Of a DNA stretch of 64,000 nt, positions 1 to 8,272 are shown one piece after another (positions within the stretch are counted from its first letter, which is position 1; each line of letters begins with the position of its first letter). Source of the stretch: Oscillospiraceae bacterium (GTDB lineage Bacteria; Bacillota; Clostridia; Oscillospirales; SIG627); contig SVQW01000001.1 in NCBI GenBank assembly GCA_015065085.1, positions 354,258 through 418,257 on the forward strand. Reading direction: 5' to 3'. The notes under the pieces are model-generated. The model saw nothing but the letters and a program-made list of their open reading frames with translations, was not told the origin of the DNA and made no database searches. The position numbers were made by a program, and so were the translations under genes.

Positions 1-2094
1 ACAATTTGGGGTAAGGTTTTTGCGGCAAGTGATGACCGTTTATTGATTTCTTGCGGCAAAAATAAGCTGTTTGTCGATTGCATACAGGGTTGGAATGAAT
101 TCAAGATTCCGACTGACAATGGTGGAAAGCTAAAGTTTAAATGCCTTAAAAACGTTGCTGCGATCGATGTATACGATATTCCTGAAGAAAAGAACCCTGT
201 CAAGGTTGGTTACGATATGACCGTTGTGCCACACGACGACAACGGATACATGGATTGGCTTCTGGATTATACCCACAGAACAAGACTTGGTAATTATGTT
301 GTTTTTCGTGACTTCATGAGAGATAATCCGGTTGTAAAAGAAGGGGAAGAAGAGGAAGGACAAGGTCTTCTTTCTTTCACAAACGACGATGCCAAATACA
401 AAAACAATAAAAAAGATTTATATCGTAAATGGGGAGCGTTTTGCCGTACCCATGGTATTTACGTGTCTGCCTGTGAAAAATTCATGGACGGAAGTCTTAT
501 AAATGGTGCTGGGGAAATGTTCAGCGATTGCGGAAAACATGAGTTTCCCGGTAAAGTTTATGCTTTTGATCCTAAGGAACCACATGCATCACAAGACATG
601 AAAGAAGCAACAGAAAAGTTTATAAGTTTTTTGAAAGCGGATATTGACGAAACTCACACCGTTTCAAACTGTGTTGCATACGGTGATGCTTCTGGGGGTG
701 TACGACATTCATACATCGCGGGTGTTGATTTTGTGCGCGCCGAAACTATGGTGGGACATACCATGACTTTACTTAGCCAGGTACGCCCTGCTTCGGAAGC
801 ATTAGGAAATGGCAGATGGGGCGTACATATTGCAATGCAGCACAATCATCAGATATATCACGAGAATCATCTCGGATTATATTTTCTTTCGCTCATGCAA
901 CCTTGGGTAATGGGGGCAAACACTCTTTATGAAGAAGATTCGTTGTTTGAAATGTGGAAGGAAGAACATCAGACATGGGATGATGCCCTCACAAAAGGCA
1001 AGCGAGATATGTCCCGAAATTTCTTCAAATTTGTTAAAACTCATCCAAGAAACGGAAATTGCGTGAGAAACATAGCTTTTCTCGAGGGAAGATATGCCGC
1101 ACCATTCAACGGATTTATTTGTGATTACGAGCAGGATCCGCATTACAGCGTTTGGGGATTGTTTGGTAACAATGACCCGACCTGGGGCCATGGACAGCCT
1201 GAAAAATGCCGTCAAGTACTTGATGTTCTTATGCCCGGTGCAAGCACGCATCCGTTTCGGCAGAAATTTGATAAACGCCGCTTCTTTTTCTCGGGTACAC
1301 CATACGGTGATTTCGACTGTATTCCGATTGAAGCCGATGCTGACTACTTCAATAATTACAAACTAATTTTGAATCTCGGTTGGAATACTGCCATTCCGGA
1401 AGATGTTGATAAGCTCAAAAAGTTTGTGAATGGTGGCGGTGTATTGCTCACCGGTATTACTCAGTTCAGTAAGCATATAAAACGAGATTTCTTAGCTGAT
1501 ATGAATGATCTTATGCTTATGAACGATGGAGATTTAAGTGAATTCTGCGGTGTCAAAGTGATTGGCAGAGGCGAAGAATATTGTGGTCAATACAATTGCA
1601 AGGAAAAAGAAAAAATGCCTGAACCTGAGCTTTCGGCAATGCCCAGCGACAGCACCGAAGAGGACGGAAAGGCATATATGGCGGATGTAGAACTATGTGG
1701 TGCAGAAATTGTTGCGTGGGATACTTATACTGGCTTGCCTTTACTTGTACGAAATAGTATTGGCAAAGGATATGTGTACACATTTACAATCTGGGCTTTC
1801 CCGGGTCACGAAAAATTCCGTGAGTTTTGCGCTGCATGGGTTGCCAAGCTCTCATCCGAAACGCTGGGCGGGGTCTATGTTGAGGATTTCAGCCGAGAAG
1901 TTTTCTGGACAGTTTGGAAAGATGGCGAAAAAACAAAATTATATATACTCAATACTGATTGGTCGACAAAGGATAATGTTAAATCAGTAAATATTGTTAA
2001 CGACTGCAATAAGCTTAACGTCGATATACCCGAAAGAACACTGGTATGTGCCGATATATCAGACAAAATCAAAGTGGAAAAATTCAGGATTTAA
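1..2094 (+). CDS. Glycosidase-like protein with GATase-like domain, 5' end cut by window
   Basis: The reading frame is open from base 1, so the start lies outside the window; 697 residues are visible. A stretch encoded at about 1350-1475 has the hydrophobic-strand pattern and VNGGGVLLTG turn of the class I glutamine-amidotransferase-like (trimerisation) domain found after the barrel in many beta-galactosidase-type glycosidases. It is followed by beta-rich sequence with a conserved-looking IGKGYVYTF strand. The region before it is rich in Trp, Tyr, His and Asp, as expected of a carbohydrate-active barrel. I recognise no exact glycoside hydrolase family and no certain catalytic pair, so the substrate is unknown. 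It ends at a strong hairpin shared with the convergent aconitase-like gene. A carbohydrate role is inference; other GATase-like proteins remain possible. Confidence 0.55.
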   Translation, partial: TIWGKVFAASDDRLLISCGKNKLFVDCIQGWNEFKIPTDNGGKLKFKCLKNVAAIDVYDIPEEKNPVKVGYDMTVVPHDDNGYMDWLLDYTHRTRLGNYVVFRDFMRDNPVVKEGEEEEGQGLLSFTNDDAKYKNNKKDLYRKWGAFCRTHGIYVSACEKFMDGSLINGAGEMFSDCGKHEFPGKVYAFDPKEPHASQDMKEATEKFISFLKADIDETHTVSNCVAYGDASGGVRHSYIAGVDFVRAETMVGHTMTLLSQVRPASEALGNGRWGVHIAMQHNHQIYHENHLGLYFLSLMQPWVMGANTLYEEDSLFEMWKEEHQTWDDALTKGKRDMSRNFFKFVKTHPRNGNCVRNIAFLEGRYAAPFNGFICDYEQDPHYSVWGLFGNNDPTWGHGQPEKCRQVLDVLMPGASTHPFRQKFDKRRFFFSGTPYGDFDCIPIEADADYFNNYKLILNLGWNTAIPEDVDKLKKFVNGGGVLLTGITQFSKHIKRDFLADMNDLMLMNDGDLSEFCGVKVIGRGEEYCGQYNCKEKEKMPEPELSAMPSDSTEEDGKAYMADVELCGAEIVAWDTYTGLPLLVRNSIGKGYVYTFTIWAFPGHEKFREFCAAWVAKLSSETLGGVYVEDFSREVFWTVWKDGEKTKLYILNTDWSTKDNVKSVNIVNDCNKLNVDIPERTLVCADISDKIKVEKFRI

Positions 2095-2097
2095 AGA

Positions 2098-2129
2098 AAA
2101 ATCCCGGAGAGTATATCTCCGGGATTTTA
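2098..2129. terminator. Bidirectional Rho-independent terminator
   Basis: An 11-bp stem (AATCCCGGAGA / TCTCCGGGATT) with a short loop is followed by TTTAT on the plus side and preceded by an A-run, so it can end both convergent genes. Confidence 0.8.
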
Positions 2130-2142
2130 TGTATATACGTTA

Positions 2143-4380
2143 TTAAACGTTGTAGTAATTGATAAGACAGCCCGCGAGTATAATGTCACGTTCGTCGGGT
2201 GTGAGGTCGCTTAGCACAAGGTTGATTTTGGTAGCTTCCGAGCCTCTTATGAGATATGCGGTTATGTCATTTACAGCATTTTTTACAGAATTCTTAATGT
2301 CAGGGATATAGATAAAGTCATTATTCTCAAATACATTATTTTTTACTGTAAAGGGAAGCATACCCCAGTTTATAAGGTTAGAACGATAACGTTTTGTGGC
2401 ATATTCGAGTGCAAGATTTGCCCAGCCGCCCAGCACCTTTTGACAGGAAGCGGCTTGCTCACGTGCAGAGCCGTCCCCGGGCTTGTTTGCAAAAATTGTA
2501 CTGCCAATGCCGATTTTTGATTCATCGGCATTTGGGTTTACAGATTTTATAAGCTCGTAAACAGACCTCAACTCAGTCGGAATATCACCCGAAACTCTTT
2601 TTTCTTCCAGTGAACGTACTTCTTTTGCGGCGGGAACGTATTTGGGATCTTTTCTTGAAAGTGCAAATTCAGAAAGCTTGTGTGGATTTGAACGGTAGGA
2701 TGAAGTCTCGCCGGATGGAATCAACTCATCAGTAGTGGTCACCGGATCGGTGATAATGCTTACAACTTTAAGAAGTAAATCATCCGTAAGCGCGCTCATT
2801 TTGGGCCAGTCTGTAATATTGGGACCGAATTTTAATTCAACATTGCTGTCCGGTTTGCCAATGCCGTTGTAAACACGGTTGCGGTATATCTTATCATCAA
2901 AATGATACTGAGGAACGGAAAGGTCAATGTCAAGCTCGGTAGCCGGCGTAAGAACACCTTTATTTCTTGCGGTTGCGGCAATTGAACGTGCATCCATAAG
3001 AGCAACCGAAGCAATCTGACCTGCACCGGGCTTGGATCCCTCACGATTGGGAAAGTTACGTGTTGAATGACGTATGCTGAGACCGTTGTTTGAAGGTACA
3101 TCACCTGCACCGAAGCATGGACCGCAGAAAGCAGTGCGTATGGTTGCACCACATTCAAGAAGCTTAGCCGCACATCCGTTTTTTACAAGCTCCATGTACA
3201 CGGGCTGGCTCGCGGGATAGAGACTGAGTGCAAATTCATCCGCTCCGATGGAAGATTCGGCAAGAATAGCGGCAGCGGCACACATATTATCAAAAGTTCC
3301 GCCTGCACATCCGGCTATTACACCCTGGTCAATAATCATTTTGCCATTTTTCAGCTTGCTCTTCAAATCAAGCTTTACACCAAGTTGCGACATGGCACTA
3401 TTTTCGACATCATTGAGGATGTAGGCTGCATTCTTTTTGAATTCATCAATTGTGAATGCGTTGCTGGGATGGAACGGAAGTGCAATCATTGGCTTAATTG
3501 CAGATAGGTTAACATCAACGCCGCAATCATAATATGCCGTTTTCACCTTCATTTCGGCATAAGCATCCGGACGTCCCATCATTTTTAAGTAATTTTCAAC
3601 GACACTGTCGGTTTCCCATATTGAAGAGAGGCAAGTTGTTTCAGTCGTCATTACATCTATGCCGTTTCTGAATTCAATCGGAAGATTTTTTATACCGGGG
3701 CCGACAAATTCGAGAATTTTGTTTTTAACGAACCCATTTGGAAACACTGCTTTTATGATCGCAAGCGCTACGTCTTGCGGACCTACACCGTTCTGAACGT
3801 CCCCGTGTAAATAAACACACACCGTCTGAGGGGCATTTATATCATATGTTTTGTTCAAAAGCTGTTTTACAAGCTCCGGACCGCCTTCTCCGATAGCCAT
3901 GGTACCCAAAGCACCATAGCGTGTATGGCTGTCGGAACCGAGTATCATTTTACCGCATCCGCTCATTACCTCGCGCATGTACTGGTGTATAACCGCTATA
4001 TGTGCGGGAACATACATGCCTCCGTATTTTTTTGCAGCAGAAAGACCGAACATGTGGTCGTCTTCATTTATTGTTCCGCCAACCGCACATAAGCTATTGT
4101 GACAGTTTGTCAAAACGTACGGGATCGGGAACTTATCCAATCCGCTTGCACGGGCGGTCTGGATAATACCAACATAAGTTATGTCGTGAGAAGCCATGGC
4201 ATCAAATTTGATTTTGAGCTTCTTGTCGTTATCGGATATGTTGTGCTTTTGAAGAATAGGGTAGGAGAGCGTACATTTTCTGAGCTCATCCGGGTTACCT
4301 ATTATACCTTTTGTAATATCATTTGCTTCGGCGATGCCACCATTGTGATAAAACACACCGCCATCTAAAATTTTGACCAC
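2143..4380 (-). CDS. Aconitase-superfamily hydratase, YbhJ-like
   Basis: A 745-residue protein of the aconitase/homoaconitase superfamily; length and sequence style match the YbhJ branch (about 750 residues) rather than AcnA or LeuC. Visible hallmarks are GSDSHTRYGALGTMAIGEGG near residue 150, a GCAGG cysteine in the middle and an FCGPC pair further on, which correspond to the three cysteine ligands of the [4Fe-4S] cluster, followed by TRNFPNREGSKPG, the counterpart of the aconitase RNF substrate-binding segment. It therefore probably keeps an iron-sulfur cluster and hydro-lyase chemistry, but the substrate of this branch is not established. The start is a GTG with GGAGG eight bases upstream. 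It is transcribed alone from its own promoter, divergent from the next gene. Confidence 0.85.
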   Translation of the reverse strand: MVKILDGGVFYHNGGIAEANDITKGIIGNPDELRKCTLSYPILQKHNISDNDKKLKIKFDAMASHDITYVGIIQTARASGLDKFPIPYVLTNCHNSLCAVGGTINEDDHMFGLSAAKKYGGMYVPAHIAVIHQYMREVMSGCGKMILGSDSHTRYGALGTMAIGEGGPELVKQLLNKTYDINAPQTVCVYLHGDVQNGVGPQDVALAIIKAVFPNGFVKNKILEFVGPGIKNLPIEFRNGIDVMTTETTCLSSIWETDSVVENYLKMMGRPDAYAEMKVKTAYYDCGVDVNLSAIKPMIALPFHPSNAFTIDEFKKNAAYILNDVENSAMSQLGVKLDLKSKLKNGKMIIDQGVIAGCAGGTFDNMCAAAAILAESSIGADEFALSLYPASQPVYMELVKNGCAAKLLECGATIRTAFCGPCFGAGDVPSNNGLSIRHSTRNFPNREGSKPGAGQIASVALMDARSIAATARNKGVLTPATELDIDLSVPQYHFDDKIYRNRVYNGIGKPDSNVELKFGPNITDWPKMSALTDDLLLKVVSIITDPVTTTDELIPSGETSSYRSNPHKLSEFALSRKDPKYVPAAKEVRSLEEKRVSGDIPTELRSVYELIKSVNPNADESKIGIGSTIFANKPGDGSAREQAASCQKVLGGWANLALEYATKRYRSNLINWGMLPFTVKNNVFENNDFIYIPDIKNSVKNAVNDITAYLIRGSEATKINLVLSDLTPDERDIILAGCLINYYNV

Positions 4381-4416
4381 TTTGTATTCCTCCGGAAGTT
4401 AAATATAAACATTGCT

Positions 4417-4445
4417 ATTATACACTAAAACAGAATAAAAGTCAA
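4417..4445 (-). promoter_or_regulatory. Promoter of the aconitase-like gene
   Basis: On the minus strand TTGACT (4440-4445) and TATAAT (4417-4422) are separated by 17 bp. Confidence 0.75.
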
Positions 4446-4529
4446 GAACAGCAATGTAATAAATGAAATACCTCAGGAACAAAATTTTAATATTAGTGAT
4501 AGTAAGGCAAAAAATTACATGAAAAACTG

Positions 4530-4558
4530 TTGACAAATTGAAATGGGTGTGCTAGAAT
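4530..4558 (+). promoter_or_regulatory. Promoter of the TIM-barrel glycosidase-like gene
   Basis: TTGACA (4530-4535) and TAGAAT (4553-4558) with a 17-bp spacer; start codon about 75 bp downstream. Confidence 0.75.
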
Positions 4559-4634
4559 TAACAGTATAGAAAACAATTTGCGCATTACATAATTTTACTT
4601 TTTGACTAAAGTATTTTACTGAAAGGACAGCAAA

Positions 4635-5921
4635 ATGGAAAAGAAGATTATTAAACGTCACCCTCTTGGTAATCCCGTGCGCCCCTGGAAGCAGGATAAG
4701 TTTATCTTTTCAGCTTTTAACGGTGTTACGGATGAAAACCAGAAGATAGGTTTTCTTAATGCTCAAGAAGCAGGTTTCAATATGCTTGAATTCGGATGGG
4801 CTACCTCCGAAGAGTTGGACAGAGCTATTCCCATAGCTGAGGAAGTGGGAATGGATATTATGATTCAGGACTGGCGTCACTTTGGCGGATTCCAGGAAAC
4901 CCGCGAAAAGGTTATTGACATGGCAGATCTTGAGGAATATGTAAAATTCACCAAGAAATACCGTCATATAGTAGGCTATTATGTTTGGGACGAGCCGTAC
5001 TACCAGTCTGATATTGAAAAAGCTCGTGCACAGGTTGACATCATGGAGAAGCTTGACCCCGAAAGACTTCCTTTTGTTGTGGCTATTCCCAGTTACAATA
5101 AGGAGTATCGTTATGAAAACGACCTGTTTGACGAATATATGGACAGATATTGTAAAACAATTGAGCCTAATGTCCTCTCGTTGGATTTTTACTGTATACG
5201 CGGTTTGAACGAAACAGATCAAATCGATCAGAAGAACATTTACAAGGATTTGTTTGTAATGAGACGTCTTTGCCGCCAGAAGAAGATGCCGATGTGGTTT
5301 TATTTCCAGTCTTCGGGAGATTTAAGCGTGGTTGACGGCAGTATGCTTGGCGTTAACTTCCGTCATATCCGTGACCAGGTTTATCTCTCATTACTTTACG
5401 GCACAAAAGGTCTTCAGTATTACAATATTACAAACGGCATTGTTTGCAGAGCTGACGGAAGTAAAGGTGAATATTTTGAAGATGTGAAGAAGCTTAACCG
5501 CCAGATACTTATGTGGTCTCCTGTTCTTATGTCCGTGGAAAGCGATGCTGTTTACCATTCTCCCGAGGTACTTAAGGATGACCCGAAATTCCGCTCGAAT
5601 TACTGTGATAATATAGCAGACAGCGGTATTTTTGACGGCGAACTTCCGAATAGAATTTCAGCAGCAGAGTTTTCTGATTGTGAAGGTAATAAGTATATAA
5701 TGATTATGAATCGTGACTATATACGCCGTCGTCCTGCCGAAATCAAGCTTAAAGATTATTTTAGATTGTATGAGGTTTGCAAGGAAAGCGGAAAACAGTA
5801 CGTCATCGCAGAATCCGCAAACGAGATCAAGTTGAACCTCGAGCCTGCCGATGCTGTTCTTTACCGTGTTCAGAAAACATCGGAAGAAGCTTTTGATATT
5901 GAATACGTGCTCGAAAAATAA
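4635..5921 (+). CDS. TIM-barrel glycoside-hydrolase-like protein
   Basis: A 428-residue protein without signal peptide or membrane segment, so probably cytoplasmic. The order of elements suggests a (beta/alpha)8 barrel: a strand with IMIQDW near residue 75, a YYVWDEP motif with Glu120 at the end of the next strand (the position of the acid/base Glu in clan GH-A-like barrels), later aromatic strands with LSLDFYCI and MWFYFQSSG, and a small C-terminal beta domain. The same IMMQD and DEP elements recur in the SLH protein at the other end of the window. I cannot name a family or substrate. GAAAGGA lies seven bases before the ATG. It has its own promoter and terminator and is therefore monocistronic. 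Confidence 0.6.
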   Translation: MEKKIIKRHPLGNPVRPWKQDKFIFSAFNGVTDENQKIGFLNAQEAGFNMLEFGWATSEELDRAIPIAEEVGMDIMIQDWRHFGGFQETREKVIDMADLEEYVKFTKKYRHIVGYYVWDEPYYQSDIEKARAQVDIMEKLDPERLPFVVAIPSYNKEYRYENDLFDEYMDRYCKTIEPNVLSLDFYCIRGLNETDQIDQKNIYKDLFVMRRLCRQKKMPMWFYFQSSGDLSVVDGSMLGVNFRHIRDQVYLSLLYGTKGLQYYNITNGIVCRADGSKGEYFEDVKKLNRQILMWSPVLMSVESDAVYHSPEVLKDDPKFRSNYCDNIADSGIFDGELPNRISAAEFSDCEGNKYIMIMNRDYIRRRPAEIKLKDYFRLYEVCKESGKQYVIAESANEIKLNLEPADAVLYRVQKTSEEAFDIEYVLEK

Positions 5922-5930
5922 TTCACTTTG

Positions 5931-5966
5931 TATGTGCGGACATTTTGTCCGCACATATTTATTTTA
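5931..5966 (+). terminator. Rho-independent terminator
   Basis: Perfect 11-bp stem TATGTGCGGAC / GTCCGCACATA with a 5-base loop, then TTTATTTT. Confidence 0.85.
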
Positions 5967-6060
5967 AAAATATGTTGTCTCAATATTTATAATTTTTTAT
6001 TACATCATTAAAATATGAGTGTTAGAATAATATGCACATAACATGATAATGGTGGTAAAA

Positions 6061-6477
6061 ATGAATTTAAGACACAGAATTATTGAGCTTTTAAAAAGTA
6101 TGTACGGCAATGATCAGCTTAACATCGCATTATTTTGCCTGTATTTGTTGCTGTCCCTGGCTCAACTCTTTTTTAAGGGTATTGCAAGCGATGTTATCAT
6201 TTCAACATTACAATGCTTATTGCTTGTATATGCCTTCTTCAGAATGTTTTCAAAAAATATCTATAAACGAAAAAGTGAAAATGATAAGTTTATGATGCTT
6301 TTTAACAAGCTTATCAACCGAGCTAAACAACTTTATAACTCTGTTCGCTACAGAAACAGGGTGCTGTATCGCACTTGCCCCAAATGCCGTGCAAGATTAC
6401 GTATGACACGCAAAAGAGGCAAACATACTGTTAAATGTCCTTTGTGCAATAGTGAATTTGTAATCCGAATACTTTGA
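6061..6477 (+). CDS. Small membrane protein with C-terminal zinc ribbon
   Basis: About 138 residues. Two hydrophobic helices occupy roughly residues 20-70, followed by a basic linker and a C-terminal CPKC ... CPLC pair typical of a zinc ribbon of the zinc-finger/rubredoxin-knuckle type. The topology implies a membrane-anchored cytoplasmic metal-binding knob. No function can be assigned. An ATG at 6043 is also in frame, but the ATG at 6061 has GGTGG five bases upstream and is preferred. A weak TTACAT/TAGAAT pair (6000-6028) may be its promoter. It stands alone between two terminators. Confidence 0.65.
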   Translation: MNLRHRIIELLKSMYGNDQLNIALFCLYLLLSLAQLFFKGIASDVIISTLQCLLLVYAFFRMFSKNIYKRKSENDKFMMLFNKLINRAKQLYNSVRYRNRVLYRTCPKCRARLRMTRKRGKHTVKCPLCNSEFVIRIL

Positions 6478-6482
6478 TTATA

Positions 6483-6511
6483 TAAAAATCCGCCTTTGGC
6501 GGATTTTTATA
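6483..6511 (+). terminator. Rho-independent terminator
   Basis: AAAAATCCGCC / GGCGGATTTTT, 11-bp stem with a 3-base loop, ending in a T-run; immediately followed by the next promoter. Confidence 0.85.
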
Positions 6512-6540
6512 TTGACAAAACATGCATCAGATGGTATAAT
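6512..6540 (+). promoter_or_regulatory. Consensus promoter of the HD-domain/FNT pair
   Basis: TTGACA (6512-6517), 17-bp spacer, TATAAT (6535-6540). Because transcription would start near 6547, it also decides that the downstream start is the ATG at 6574. Confidence 0.85.
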
Positions 6541-6573
6541 AGAAACAAAGATTGTGCTGTGGAGCTGATAATT

Positions 6574-7233
6574 ATGATTACTTTTGAACAAATTAAAGCT
6601 TCCGAAGAAATTAATATTTATATCTCGGAAGCTGATAAATCTCTTGATGCAATAGGATACACCGAGCATTCTTTTGCTCATGTGGGAAAGTGCGTCAGCG
6701 TTGTCGAATACATACTTCAAGAGCTGGGTTATGACGAACGTACAGTTGAACTTGCAAAAATCGCCGCATACATGCATGATATAGGTAATGTCGTTAATCG
6801 TGCTGAACACGCTCAAAGCGGTGCAATTATGGCGTTCCGTATTTTGGATAAAATTGGTATGACGCCCAAAGATGTTGCCAGTGTTGTTACCGCAATAGGA
6901 AACCACGATGAAGGCACAGGTTTTCCTGTAAACGCCATTGCCGCCGCCGTCATACTCGGGGATAAAACAGATGTGCGCCGCACAAGAGTACGAAAAGGTG
7001 CGAAAATTTCGGAAGATATTCATGACAGAGTTAATTTCGCAGTTGAAAAATCTGAAGTTGAACTTGATATGGATAAAAAGGAAATATCTTTGCTTTTAAC
7101 TGTTGATCCTGCAATTTGCTCAGTTATGGAATATTTTGAAATATTCCTGGACAGAATGATTCTTTGCACAAAAGCTGCAGAATTTTTCAAACTTCGCTTC
7201 AGATTAATTATAAATGGGAATGTGCTGTTATGA
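6574..7233 (+). CDS. HD-domain phosphohydrolase
   Basis: A 219-residue protein starting at the ATG with GGAG nine bases upstream. The HD superfamily signature is clear: His36, the His68-Asp69 doublet in AAYMHDIGNV, then IGNHDEG and a DKTDVRR segment that would supply the last metal-binding Asp. Such proteins hydrolyse phosphoesters with a divalent-metal centre; the natural substrate (a nucleotide, often) is not visible. The conserved core spans residues 30-180, and the last 40 residues are less typical. The stop TGA overlaps the next start (ATGA), so the two are translationally coupled. Confidence 0.8.
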   Translation: MITFEQIKASEEINIYISEADKSLDAIGYTEHSFAHVGKCVSVVEYILQELGYDERTVELAKIAAYMHDIGNVVNRAEHAQSGAIMAFRILDKIGMTPKDVASVVTAIGNHDEGTGFPVNAIAAAVILGDKTDVRRTRVRKGAKISEDIHDRVNFAVEKSEVELDMDKKEISLLLTVDPAICSVMEYFEIFLDRMILCTKAAEFFKLRFRLIINGNVLL

Positions 7234-7859
7234 TACGTAAATATTTAAAATTATACATAAAGGCCATATATGGAGGTGCTATGGTTTCCTTTGGCGGATT
7301 CGTCTATCTCGCCAGTGATGTGAAATTTGTTGGTGCTCTGATATTTACGCTCGGTCTTTTTACAATATGTGAATTTGGTTTCTGCTTGTTTACGGGTAGG
7401 GTTGGATATGCCCTTTTTAAAGGAATTTCATATATCACTGACTTGCTTGTAATTTTACTCGGTAATTTGACCGGTTGCCTCATTATGGGTAATCTCACAG
7501 CCTTTGTTAAACCCGGCTTGGTTGAAGTAGCACAGACACTGTGCACTGTTAAAATATCTGAAAGCCTTTTCCAGAATTTTGTGCTTTCGTTCTTCTGCGG
7601 CATTATGATGTTTGTTGCGGTAGAGTTCCACAAAACTAAGGAATCTCCCGCTAAATTTTTGGGAATGTTCCTTGCTGTGCCATTATTCATAATCTGCGGA
7701 TTTGAGCATTCAATTGCTAATATGTTTTACTTTACACTCGCCGGAACACCGACATTAACAATTTTGTATTGCATTACGGTTACTGTGCTCGGAAACGCAG
7801 CGGGGTCTATTGTATTTTCCCTCTACAAATTTTTAGGAAAAAATGTTAAAAAATCTTGA
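7230..7859 (+). CDS. Formate/nitrite transporter (FNT) family channel, short form
   Basis: A 209-residue very hydrophobic protein with about six membrane spans. The strongest family mark is GFEHSIANM in the second half, the FNT motif that includes the central pore histidine; the N-terminal IYGGAMVSFGGFVYL segment fits the first helix. FNT proteins form pentameric channels for small monovalent anions such as formate, nitrite or hydrosulfide; which one cannot be told here. Typical members have 250-285 residues, so this is a compact version with short termini. It starts inside the stop of the HD gene (ATGA), and its own stop overlaps the tRNA promoter. Confidence 0.8.
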   Translation: MIRKYLKLYIKAIYGGAMVSFGGFVYLASDVKFVGALIFTLGLFTICEFGFCLFTGRVGYALFKGISYITDLLVILLGNLTGCLIMGNLTAFVKPGLVEVAQTLCTVKISESLFQNFVLSFFCGIMMFVAVEFHKTKESPAKFLGMFLAVPLFIICGFEHSIANMFYFTLAGTPTLTILYCITVTVLGNAAGSIVFSLYKFLGKNVKKS

Positions 7860-7884
7860 CACAATACACGTTTTGTGATATAAT
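7856..7884 (+). promoter_or_regulatory. tRNA-Thr promoter
   Basis: TTGACA (7856-7861), 17 bp, TATAAT (7879-7884). The -35 box overlaps the stop codon of the channel gene. Confidence 0.85.
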
Positions 7885-7915
7885 ACCCGAGTGGGCATAT
7901 CTTGCCCACTCATAT

Positions 7916-7991
7916 GCTGGTGTAGCACAGTCGGTAGTGCATTTGATTCGTAATCAAAAGGTCGTGCGTTCAAGTCGCATCACCAGCTCCA
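7916..7991 (+). tRNA. tRNA-Thr (anticodon CGT), with encoded CCA
   Basis: The acceptor arms GCTGGTG and CACCAGC pair fully, followed by T and an encoded CCA. The D-arm, an anticodon stem TTTGA/TCAAA around loop TTCGTAA (anticodon CGT, reading ACG for threonine) and a TTCAAGT T-loop are all present. Its 3' 45 bases plus the following AAAT-type bases are repeated 1.7 kb downstream, marking it as an integration site. Confidence 0.95.
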
Positions 7992-7994
7992 AAT
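7943..7994 (+). repeat. attL-like copy of the tRNA-Thr 3' end
   Basis: First copy of the 52-bp perfect direct repeat; it forms the 3' part of the intact tRNA gene and runs three bases past CCA. Confidence 0.8.
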
Positions 7995-8000
7995 CCTTAT

Positions 8001-8051
8001 AACAAGCCTCTTTTTGCGGTTTTTACAATCGCAGAAAGGGGTTTGTTTTTT
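8001..8051 (+). terminator. Terminator of tRNA-Thr
   Basis: AACAAGCCTC...TGCG pairs imperfectly with CGCA...GGGGTTTGTT and is followed by a T-run. It resembles the terminator behind the second tRNA fragment in layout, but not base for base. Confidence 0.7.
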
Positions 8052-8076
8052 GTGTAATCAATTGGTAGAAAGTAAA

Positions 8077-8112
8077 GTTTGACATACAAGTCTCATAACC
8101 TTGTTGTCAAAC
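8077..8112. repeat. Inverted repeat inside the islet
   Basis: Arms GTTTGACATACAAG and CTTGTTGTCAAAC around a 9-base centre; no T-run follows. It lies 80 bp inside the left repeat. Function unknown: a recombinase arm site, an operator or an RNA hairpin are possible. Confidence 0.5.
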
Positions 8113-8225
8113 CGTCCTTTCAGTTGCCTTTTTCTTTCCGACCATCTTTTTTCCTGCCTTTCTATATTCTTTCCATTTGGATTTGTTTGTTATATTTTAC
8201 TGTCGATTGTTCCCGAAATATAACA

Positions 8226-8250
8226 AGAGCGGAGGAAAATCCTCCGCTCT
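8226..8250 (-). terminator. Terminator of the XRE regulator gene
   Basis: Perfect 11-bp stem AGAGCGGAGGA / TCCTCCGCTCT with 3-base loop, 23 bp beyond the stop codon; the T-tract on the minus strand (TGTTATATTT) is weak. Confidence 0.6.
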
Positions 8251-8272
8251 CATCTGTTCGACAAATTGGAAT

